Source: Trichoderma breve (Eukaryota; Ascomycota; Sordariomycetes; Hypocreales; Hypocreaceae). Taken from it: 64,000 nt of DNA. Shown piece by piece: positions 46,197-56,257 of the stretch. A model generated the notes under the pieces. The model saw nothing but the letters and a program-made list of their open reading frames with translations. It was not told where the DNA came from and searched no databases. The position numbers and the translations under genes are program-made. The stretch lies in the NCBI RefSeq assembly GCF_028502605.1, contig NC_079232.1:2108001-2172000 (forward strand), written 5' to 3'. The stretch's first letter is position 1; each line of letters begins with the position of its first letter.

Positions 46197-47019
46197 AAGT
46201 AAGTATCCAAGGGCTTTATAGCATTATATATACAAGTATTATTAGTTCATACATGAGTAGTGGCATCCGCAATTTATTGTCGCCTGGAACCGGGACCACA
46301 AGGTCCCTCTTGCAGCCGGGATGCTTGATGGCAACTCTAATCAGATCGCAGCGCCAAGGACGGAGTCGCAAAGGCAGAGCTCTGGGCGAATCCGAAATGG
46401 TGGGGGTACTCATAGTATGTGCCGGGAGGGGCATTTGTGGCACCTGTGACTGGTGATTTGCTCGCGACTTGGGACGTGAGAATACTCGTAGCTTGGATGG
46501 GTGGCCGTGATGCCATTGGCCTGCAGAGAATACATCGCAGCCTGTACTGTACTTGTGCGACAAAGCTGTGCCACGCGATGGCGATAAGAGAGGAGGGGAA
46601 AAGGGGGAGCGAGTGAGTCACGGACGGGAGCTGACCACAGCCACAGTACGCGTTATTTGCCAGTCTCTCTACCATGTCCATGGCATAATAGCAGCATGAA
46701 CGAGAGCAGAGCGTCAGGGGGTGCTTTTGGAGGGGGTAGGCTATGGCATCATGTGAACAGCAGAACACACTCGAGTGTCATCCCTGAAGGTGAAGACCTG
46801 CACAGAAGTTTGAAGAAGGATGCTGGAAATCGAGTTTGCCAGTCCAAGGCAAGGCAAGGCACGGGGGAGGACGGAGACAAGCGAGATACGGAGTAGGAGG
46901 TAGGCCATGCATGCATTCCCGTGCTTTGGGACGGATCGGCTGGTGTAGAAAGGGGCCACTAGTTGACTAGGTTGCCAGTACGGGAGAGCTTGGAGCCGCA
47001 TCGTCTCTGTAAGAAGCAA

Positions 47020-47029
47020 GTACGAGTAC
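47020..47029 (+). promoter_or_regulatory. GTACGAGTAC decamer, copy 3
   Basis: Exact copy in the same gap, flanked as A-GTACGAGTAC-A. Function unknown. Confidence 0.35.
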
Positions 47030-47626
47030 AATCCAAGTGTGTATCATGAACGCGGAGTCTTGATACATTATGAGTATCCTGGTATTCGTGCGAGTAGGTA
47101 TACCGGATATGTGGACATGCAGGTGAAATACAGGCATATAGGTACTGGATAGTAGCACATCACATCACCACGGGGCTGCTTCATGCCTTGATACCGGACC
47201 CGTGGCGTACCGCGTCCAAGGTGGAGGCAGAAAGCGGAAGATGCATCAGAGACAAGCGTTGGACCGACGTGGCCAGCGGGGAACGATTGGGAGCAGAGAA
47301 GGGAGCACATGCCTCGGCCGGGGTGTGCCGAAGACACATCCAGCATTCTTGCAGTCTTCATCACTTGCTTTTGTATGGACGGGGAACAACAGCAAAGCCT
47401 CCGTGCGCTTTCTGGAGACAAGCCGCACTAACACGTAGTCGCCGTGTGCTTAGACAGTTGAGCTGTTACTAGCAACGGGATCTGCTGGGACGGACCACTT
47501 TGCCTGCTAGCCCCCAAGCGGGCGGGTTTCGTGGGTTCGACTCCATTCCTGGAGGGAGAGGAGCAAAAGGAAAACAGCACAGTCCATACGGCGTACTCCG
47601 CGTGGTGGTCCGTACGGGTACAGTAG

Positions 47627-47636
47627 GTACGAGTAC
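47627..47636 (+). promoter_or_regulatory. GTACGAGTAC decamer, copy 4
   Basis: Exact copy, preceded by two further GTAC sites (about 47612 and 47618) within 25 bases. Function unknown. Confidence 0.35.
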
Positions 47637-49194
47637 AAGGCAACGGAAATTTTCCTCGTCTCTCTCGAGACCCGGCGCTCTGTTATCGGAGTGGAGGGAG
47701 TGTGGATCGCCAGTCCAGATGGAACGATGACTGACCGACAAGTCAACGCTGGCTTGAGTCCTAATAAGCCAATTTACAGCCCCCTGGCCACGTTATGATG
47801 CCTTTCCGGCAGGCTAGGAGACAAGGCGCTGGTTGGACAGCAGCACCAAGAAGAGAAAACGAAAAACGGACAGACAAAGCAAGATACCAAGGTACAGACA
47901 GCTTAGCGCCGAGAGCAGCAAATAAGCTGGACGGGCCCAATGAGGTGATGTGAGAGTTGCCCTTTGATGAGTGTCTCATGGCAAAGCGGGACTCTGATCA
48001 CTCGGTAACCCTTTTTTTTTTCCGCCCAAAGAACCAGACAGAAGCCCCGCCCTCTTGGCAGCAGGGAAAAGAACAAATAGGGCTGTACATGGCCCGGAGA
48101 GTACCTGCAAAGTACGGAGTACCACATCCATGGAGGTTCAATCAAATTGATGTGTTTTGTCAATACCATACCATACCTTAGATATAACGCCGGCCAACCC
48201 AGCATTTCAAACCACAGCGTTGGTGCCAATATGTTAGTCCTACCTTGCCTGCTAAACCCGGTTGATAAGGTCGTGGGTAGGCAGTACATCGGCGTGAGAG
48301 ACGCTAAGAGCCCTCCTCTGGGCGATGGGAAACCAAAGCTTGGGTGAAGAGAAGAAAAAAAGAAAAGAAAAGAAAACCGCAGAGCCCCTTACCTGACGTG
48401 TTTGTTGTACCGGAGACATTCAGCATTGATAGCAATGCTCCTTAAAGGTACCTGGCAGCCACGTACAAGGTACCAGAAGCTAAAGACAAGTACAGGTAAT
48501 TAAGAGAGCTTCTCAGCATCAATGCGCCAATTTCCAAGTGCAAATTCCGTGTTTTTGTGTGTGTAACAGTTACAGTGGTGCAGCAAAAAAGAGGATAGGG
48601 TGAGGGATAGGGCCAAGCTGAAGTGGCAGAAGCTGGATGTGTGTCCATCTTCGAAGGAGCTGTGCTTTGCCTCCCGATCTGCTCTGCTCGTGGTAGCTCC
48701 GGGTACTTTGTACAGCATGTGCACAAAGCAGCCAATCTCGAGTACTGGCTCTATACCTGGTAGCCAGGCAACCAGCTGTCGTACACCCAGGTACCGCGCG
48801 AGTACCATTCTGTCGAATCACAAGTCAAACGCTGCTAGAGATTGCCTTAGTGCGCTGTGTCGGGCCAGCAGCGCCTAGGGGCGGGGTGCGCCAGGCGGCT
48901 GGCTAGGCCTAGCAGGCCCAAAGGCGAGCCAACTCCACTGCAAGCTGGCGCTCTCATCACCTGGCAGTGGGCACTGGCCCAGCACAGCGCTCCAGGCTCC
49001 GCCCCGAGAACCCCCAAACCCCAAAACCAATTCAAATCTCAATCCACAATCAAAATATAAACACTCTTCTCGCCCCATCCTCAACCGCATCCCACCTCAG
49101 ACACCCGCATCATCCTTTTTTCTGCCACCAACGACTCCGCAACCGCACGCCTCTTCTCCCCTTCCAAGCATCACATCACAGACTCTCAGTCACC

Positions 49195-50607
49195 ATGGCC
49201 ACCGAGGTACGTCAACTCCTGCGTAGCTGCTGTCGCTGCTCCGACCGCCGCTTTCCGCCTTCTCCTCTCCCCCCTCGTTCACGCAACCCCTCAGCCCGCC
49301 TCTTTGCTGCGAGCTGCGCGGCTTCGGCCACGCGCGGACGAGCCCAGAAACCACATGCAAATTCCATCCTCGTCCGGCCTCGCCCGGCCAAGCCCATCAT
49401 TTTCTCTGCTCCCTTTCTGACTTTGAATCGAATGCTAACTTTGTCCCAGCGTGAAAGGTTTGTCCAACAGCTGGCCCCGTGACCCCACTAACCTCTCATG
49501 ACGAGAATCCAAACACCTCTTCCCCCCTTTTTTTTGCCTGCTCGAACGCAACGGGCTGACCGAGCTTTCCAACAAACAGCAAGACCTTCCTGGCCCGCCT
49601 CTGCGAGCAGGCCGAGCGCTACGATGAGATGGTTACCTACATGAAGGAGGTCGCTCAGCTGGGCGGTGAGCTCAGCGTCGACGAGCGCAACCTCCTCAGC
49701 GTCGCCTACAAGAACGTTGTCGGCACCCGCCGTGCCTCGTGGCGCATCATCTCCTCCATCGAGCAGAAGGAGGAATCCAAGGGCTCTGACAAGCACGTCT
49801 CCACCATCAAGGAGTACCGCAGCAAGATCGAGCTCGAGCTCGAGAAGGTTTGCGAGGATGTTCTCGATGTCCTGGACAAGAGCCTCATCCCCAACGCCGC
49901 CACCGGCGAGTCCAAGGTCTTCTACCACAAGATGTATGTTGATTTTTTTTCTTATTCCATTCCCCTCGTTTGCACTCAGATGCTTGGGTTTCAATTTTTT
50001 TTCGCCCAATCACGTTTCAGCTCGCATATTTCGAAATTTTCAGAAGCTAATGCAAATCGCTCTGACAGGAAGGGTGACTACCACCGCTACCTTGCCGAGT
50101 TCGCCTCTGGCGAGAAGCGCAAGGTCGCTGCCACCGCCGCTCACGAGGCCTACAAGGTATGCTAATACATGCGTTTGCCTGCCTGCCTGCACCAATAGGG
50201 TGGAGAGCCGCAGGTAGATTGGAACTGGTGATACTGACGATGCCCCGCAGAACGCTACCGACGTTGCCCAGACCGAGCTGACTCCCACTCACCCCATCCG
50301 CCTGGGTCTCGCCCTGAACTTCTCCGTGTTCTACTACGAGATCCTCAACTCCCCCGACCGTGCTTGCCACCTTGCCAAGCAGGCTTTCGATGATGCCATC
50401 GCCGAGCTCGACTCTCTCTCTGAGGAGTCTTACCGCGACAGCACTCTCATCATGCAGCTCCTGCGTGACAACCTGACCCTGTGGACTTCATCCGACAGCG
50501 GTGAGGCCGAGCAGGCCGGTGAGGCCAAGAAGGACGAGGGTGAAGCTTCCAAGCCTGCCGAGGAAGAACCCAAGGCTGAGGAGCCTGCTCCCGAGGCTAC
50601 TTCCTAA
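49195..50607 (+). CDS. bmh1: 14-3-3 protein (BMH1/2 homologue)
   Basis: Model: join(49195..49206, 49450..49457, 49580..49933, 50069..50156, 50251..50607), 272 residues. Exon 1 encodes MATE and exon 2 is an 8-nt microexon (CGTGAAAG). Together with exon 3 they give '[20 protein letters not shown]' as in other fungal 14-3-3 proteins. Phosphopeptide-groove features are present ('[15 protein letters not shown]', '[18 protein letters not shown]', '[14 protein letters not shown]', '[12 protein letters not shown]'). The C-terminal tail after about 238 is acidic and Glu/Ala/Pro-rich. The dimer binds phosphoserine/threonine proteins in signalling, morphogenesis and metabolism. The upstream gap is unusually long (3.5 kb), and the strong codon bias suggests high expression. 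Confidence 0.96.
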
Positions 50608-52476
50608 ATCCTTCTTACCTCAACCGCGCTCAAATCTCGGCACAAGAACCGAGGGAGTTGTTTCTCGTTTTTTTTTTTATATCTGAATGCTCTCGCCCTC
50701 CTCTACACATGGCGATAGATGGAATCATGTTGGAGGCTGGCCTAGCCGACGCAGCACCGGTACGCAGTGCGTTGCTTCTCTGGTTAATGGGGAGAGTGGT
50801 CATGGAACTTCGGATTTTCGGTTTAGGGACAGGAGAGGCGAGTGGCGCAGGGTGCTTGTCCGTCATCACCTGTTGACGGATCCTTTGTTTGGTGTTCGCT
50901 GCTAAATGATGGGCACTTCTGTTGCCTCTTTTTTTTCACTCCACCCCCCGTCTACCCAATTTGCCCGGTATCTGTTCCCCTGTTCTGTTTTTTGACATTA
51001 CCACCTACCTAGTTTACATCTGGTCCCGTTTTTGGCGGATCGCTATGGAAATGTTGTCTCCCCATGATTGTCGTTGTTTCCTGCACTTGTCTTGTTTTCG
51101 TCTTTTCCCCTCGACCCCTCTTCACAGTGGTTTTGTCTCGTATGTTGGACTCGTGTGTGTGCCCCGCAGAGAGAGGAAAAAGGAAACTGTGTATTTGCCC
51201 CCCCGCCTTCAAGATTTCTACAGCAGCAACCCCTTGAAAAAATGGCAAAAAGAAATTCCAATCCAAATTCCAGTTTGGCCCTGCTTTTGTAGATGTAGAT
51301 GCAGCTGTGATGTCCCCTCGTCCCAACCTAATATACAGACCTGATGCCTTATTTTAGGAGCTGTTGCTAGACGTCTAGTAATCTCGCAACAGCTCTGCCA
51401 GCTTGGTTGCTTGCTTGGTTGCTTAACCTCGGCATGGCTTGATTGGACGTCTGAACCTCTCAACTTCTTCTTCCATTACCTAAACCCGGGTTGTTCTTGC
51501 ACAATTCGTCGCCACAGTTCCAGTTCCAGTTCCAGTTCCAGTTCCCCTCCCCCCAGTGCTATCATCCCACCAGCGGGCATTCGCACGACTCAAAAGCTAC
51601 TTCATCGTCATAGCAGAACAAGCCGTAAGCATCTGGTAACCCGTACAGTATAAAGGAAGAGCGTACAGTATAAAAGAAAAAGCCCAACCCCTCTTATAGA
51701 GAGAGAGAATCAACCCCTCTTTCTTCAAGAGAAGCAGAGGCGCAAAAGCTTAACGGGAACTAGACAGAATTTTTCCACGTCACTCCCCACCACACTCTTT
51801 GAAGGGGTTTACGTCAGGCCAAGGAAAAAAGAAGCTGCTTTGGAAGGGTTTTGCAATCTATCGTATCTCCTCGGGAATAATTTCTTGGGATCCTACCAAA
51901 AACGCCATTGCAGGGAAGCAGAGAACTACTTACAAAAGAAAAGGTGAGACCCTGGGTTGAAATTGACAACTCACATCACAAGACAAAAATGAACAGTTGC
52001 AGTAAGGTTAATTTTAAATATTTTATTTTATGCATACCAAAGTATTGTGGGAATCTTTAAAAGAACAAAACAGACAAAGCCTTCTAGTATAAAAAGCAAA
52101 ATCCGACAACATACACAAAAACCGCACCTCTCTCCACCCATGCACTCCGAAAAAGCAAGAAAAGCAGAAAAGCACAAGTAGACAAAGGAAAGAGATTAGA
52201 TGTGACTAGTATGAGGTTGGTTGTGGTATAAATAGATCGCTTTCCCCTGTAATTACCTATTAAAAACATGCCAGCGTTATATTATGTGTATGCCCATCTC
52301 GATTCTCGGATGGTGTAAAACGGAGGTGATGAGAGTCGTCTCGGAATCGTTTTCGTCGTCAATGCGAAGGCCGCAGTCCTCTAGTGTGGTTTGAGGGCTA
52401 TGAGTTGAAGAAGTCAAAGAACCTTTTTTTTGTGTTTTTCGGTTTTTTACTTTCTTGCAGAGTAATCCTCCATTGT
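50608..52476. other. Convergent 3' flanks of 14-3-3 and the 170-aa gene
   Basis: 1.9 kb between facing stops. It holds a T-run near 50670..50679, a hexamer array at 51515 and AT-rich sequence from 51990. No supported gene. Confidence 0.55.
51515..51544 (+). repeat. (CAGTTC)5 hexanucleotide tandem repeat
   Basis: Five exact CAGTTC units in a row, intergenic. Confidence 0.9.
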
Positions 52477-52989
52477 CTAATGGTGTTGGCTCAATAGCCT
52501 GGATGCTCTGAGCAGCCTCTTCTGCTTATCCCAAAGACCTCGTCCATGACCGTTGCTGCTCTGCACCTCGTCCTCGCCAGTGTATGGCTTGATGGGAAAT
52601 CCCGGCCGCAGGGTCTGATACATGGCTGTTCGCGTACACTCGCCCTTCCGCGGGGGCATCATAAAGTCCGGCAGGTCAGCATTGGCTGCTGTCACGCTGG
52701 TGCGGCGTTTTCCCGTAAACTGCGTCTTGACCTTGTGCCACAGCCGTGAGCTGCGCGACATGGTGGCAAGCTCGGAGGGTGTGAGGGATGTAGAGGACGC
52801 GGTGGTTGTGGTGACGAGTGAGGGGGCGGAATAGTTGCTAGCGGCGGTATATGAGGCGGATGCCGACACGACCTCGTCGCGCCAGATCATGATGCGATTC
52901 TGCTTGGAGGCGGAGATGAGGGGGAAGGAGGGAGATTCTGGGTCCATTGTCGTGACGGCTTCGACCAATCCCAGGTTGAAAGCCGCCAT
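52477..52989 (-). CDS. Unrecognised 170-residue basic protein
   Basis: One intronless frame from ATG 52987..52989. I do not recognise the family. The middle is Ser/Thr/Ala-rich. A basic block, 'RLWHKVKTQFTGKRR', lies at about 104-118, then 'DLPDFMMPPRKGECTRTAMY' (shortened) and 'RPGFPIKPYTGEDEV', and a basic end, 'LWDKQKRLLRASRLLSQ'. No signal peptide or membrane segment. A single cysteine is visible. Codon choice and the lack of a comparable opposite frame favour a real gene, and similar short hypothetical proteins exist in Sordariomycetes as far as I recall. It faces 14-3-3 and has 3.3 kb of gene-free sequence upstream. Confidence 0.6.
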   Translation of the reverse strand: MAAFNLGLVEAVTTMDPESPSFPLISASKQNRIMIWRDEVVSASASYTAASNYSAPSLVTTTTASSTSLTPSELATMSRSSRLWHKVKTQFTGKRRTSVTAANADLPDFMMPPRKGECTRTAMYQTLRPGFPIKPYTGEDEVQSSNGHGRGLWDKQKRLLRASRLLSQHH

Positions 52990-55900
52990 TGGATCGGTTG
53001 ACGTCGAGGTGGTTTTTTGTTGTTGATGGTAGTGGTTGTTGATGTTGCTGATTCTGCGGTATTACTTGGTAATGGGTATTATGTGCGGTTATAATCGAGG
53101 TGAGGAGTTTTGAAATCGGCGATGCAATTGGGAGTTGACAAGAGCGCGTATTGGCCAGACGACGCCGGTGAATTGGCTCGTATACTAGCAGTGTCCGTCC
53201 TTCGTAGCAGTCGAACTTTTGTCGCGGCCGGATAAAAAAAACAGATCGACTCTGTTTCTAGTTCGACGATTCACAAGCCCCAAGATCTCCCTTGCCCAGA
53301 TTAACACCAGCGGCGCGTAATAAAAAATAACGTCGTTATCGCTTCCCCTTAAGGCAGCTGTTCATGCCAACCCTTGCTAATTCTGGGAGGATCAAAACGA
53401 ACTTCCCCCACCAGGTAATCTCTCGATGGCGTTGGTGACGTCGACAAGGTACCAGGAATTAAAATAAAAAAAGACCTGAGGCGAGGGAGGGGTGGAAAGA
53501 AATAAAGATTATAGTGGTAGCAGGGAAGTGTCAAGCCGAACGAACGGTGGCTTCGGAACGCTCCGAATGGAAACAGCTGCGCCTTTTTGCCGTTTCTCGT
53601 GTCGTTCGTCTTGTCTTCTCTCTGGTACGAGTATTGCCAAAAAAGAGCTGCAGCGGGAGGGATTCCGTCTGTCCGTTGATTTTATTAACCTCGCTTCGCT
53701 TCTGCGGGTGGAGGCCGAAAAGAGGAAATCCCGTAATGCAAAGGAAATCTCGTAGCGCCACTTGGGACAGGTTTGGCGGCTTGTTACTGGTGAGCGGCCG
53801 ATGAAGCTCCACCGGGGAGCTGGAGTAGGAATCGAATAAGACGCAGGCGAGCGGGCTTCCTTTTTGCCAGTTGCGGGTGGCACAAAGGAGGATCAGAGAA
53901 GAGGATTCAGAGAAGAAGTAGAAAAAGGAGGAGGAAATGAAATGAAGAATAATAAGGTCGTGTGCGTGCGTGAGATCGGAATGGTTGGCTTGCAGGATAG
54001 AAATACGAGCCGGGGGGGAGAAACAAGACAAGATGAAGAAAAAATACCGTCCATCGTTGAAGTGAACCGAAGGGCACTAGCACTAATATGAGAACCAAAT
54101 ATGAGGGAGGGAGGGAAGAGAGACAAGATCAGTGGCGCTAGACAGGGAACAGGGCCGGAAAGTGGAGCGGCGCAGGGGCGGTTTCAGTGGTCGGAGTCGC
54201 TAGTGGACGCTGGGCTCTGGGGGAGATTCAGGGTGGGTTGGATGGCTGGGCTGATCGCAGGTGGCGGCAAGGCATGTGAGCCAGTCACCTTCAGGGACGG
54301 TTCGGCTGCTGTAGGTCAGGTATTTGATTGCACTGTAATGTACTGTAGCAGTTGAGTTGGTTGAGTGCTGGAGGTGCACATGTGCGCAGGTACAGGCAAG
54401 TACCCGGCCGTGTTCTGTGGGGAGCCGGCCTGGCAAGGGATTGAAAGGAGTTTGATTTCCATTAATGTCTCGGCCGTTTAAATTGAGCACGGCCTGGTGA
54501 TGATCTGTAGCGTGCCTCGATGTATATTGCAGTTCAGTCCGAGTACTCGTCCATACAGTATGTTGCTTACTGTAATGTCGCCATATTCAATGTTCTTTTT
54601 CTTCTTCTTCGTCTTCTCCGTCCAAATGCCGGAGGGTGGTGGGCTGCTGCCGCTGACTCTGACCATCTTCGCTCTCTCGCTCTCTCGGCTTCTGTGCCGC
54701 ATCGGACAATCCATGGATCATCATCAATTGGGTTAATGGGATCGCCGTACAGTATCAAAGTCTCGACTCGGTCCAGCCAAATTCTTGATTGCCATCCGAT
54801 CCGGTGGAAGTTTGCTCCTCCACGGAGTACTCCGACTCGGGCCTGCTAAGACCTTAGCGGAATGGTATCGCCACCAGCCGCTCTTGACGACGAAGAATCA
54901 GAATGCATCACCGAGCCAAACCCATTAGCCGCCCCCCAAGTAGCCGAATAGTCGTGTGCTCCGTTCGCTGCTAAGTCGGGGCTTGACGACATCGCGGCTT
55001 TCAATGCCTTCGCTTTCGCGCCAAGTCGGCTAGCCGGTTGATGAGCAACGGGGAACAGGGAACATCGAATCCTTCCCTTCGCGCCGGACTGTTTTTAATC
55101 TGCCGTGCGAAAGCCCAACAAGTCACTGTATCTCTCTTCTATCCCCAGCCCATCGTATCGTCTAATTAATGAGATTGAGCAAATCCTTGGCCCGTGTTGC
55201 TGCTTGTTTCTACAAATAGACGCGGGCGGCGGCGAGTAAGGGCAGGGCTGACGATGGACAAATATCGGCATCGTCCCCGAAATAACATGGGACGTGCCAA
55301 AATACCTCCTCTCTCTCACTCTCTGCCAATGGATTGAGGCACAGCAAAAATTGTCTCACAAAATTCCACCCTCCCTTTTTTTATCCAGCACCGTCAGTCG
55401 GCTGGCGGTCACGAGCCAAACCCGATTCACCACATGGCACACCTTCATCTCCCCCCTCCTCCCGTGATGCAAACAAGGCATAAAAAGTGGTGTAACTTGG
55501 TAGCGAGGCAAACAAACGGCGCGGGAATCTCAACCGCCGACTTACAGTACTACCGTCAGCCTATAGGAATGAATCTCTTGCGTGACTTGCAATACCGGTA
55601 CTGCCGTCCGCCTACATGCACCGTACCAACGAACTTGAACTGGCCGCGGCTTGCGCTAGAAAATGAGCACAAACGCCGCTTCGGCATCTGGTTGGGTGTC
55701 ATCGACCTTCGATTATATGGATCGTCCACGACCGCATTAGCGTCTGGAAGCTTTGTCGCTGAGTGGGAGCGAAGAACGCTTGTCGCTTAGTGGGAGGAAA
55801 TACCGGTTCGTTTTTTTCCTGTCGTCCCCCGTTTGGGTGGTGTGATCAACGGCTTTGCACGAAGTGAGCCGTTTGGGTGTACCACGCTGGGATGCCGAGT

Positions 55901-56257
55901 GACACAGAGACTGTGATGAGCACGCAAGGCACGAAAATGAACCGCACAGCCTCTTGATTCGCCTGAGCCACAAATGACAGTAAACCCGTCTTTGGTTCGT
56001 CGAGATTGGAGGGCAGGGAATAGAGCACTCCACATGAAGCTCCTCGCTTGCTGGTGCTGGTGCTTGGTGTACATGCGACACCAGCCATGTGATGGACGCC
56101 CATATATGTAAGGTTCGAAGTATTCCTAGATGAGCACACAACAACTTTCACGGTCAACATCAAGTGAAGCAAGGCGGTAGGTGCCCTAGAGTTGTATTCA
56201 TGTATAGTCATTCAGTAAGAGGCAGATCACGACACCTTCTTTTTTTTTCTGTTCCCT
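52990..56257. other. 3.3-kb gap upstream of the 170-aa gene
   Basis: No supported gene. The frames at 53509..54031, 54497..54849 and 55434..56211 overlap on both strands and match nothing known to me. GA-rich tracts lie at about 53880..53945 and 54098..54125. Further GTAC sites occur near 54331..54405 and 54540..54835. Confidence 0.5.

Larger units (their letters stand above)
45652..49194. other. 3.5-kb gap upstream of 14-3-3, rich in GTAC
   Basis: No supported gene despite many short frames. From about 46187 to 48815 the tetramer GTAC recurs roughly 30 times by hand count (about 10 expected), including three GTACGAGTAC decamers and clusters such as those at 48087..48120 and 48448..48500. 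A CT-rich leader (from about 49060) precedes the 14-3-3 start. Confidence 0.6.

Noticed and set aside
47529..47540. GGTTCGACTCC, a perfect tRNA/Pol III B-box sequence
   Set aside because: The flanking bases cannot form a T-stem, and no A box, anticodon arm or acceptor stem fits around it.
54497..54849. Open frames with poly-Phe and hydrophobic stretches
   Set aside because: They derive from a TTC repeat and overlap one another. No start context, splice sites or similarity.
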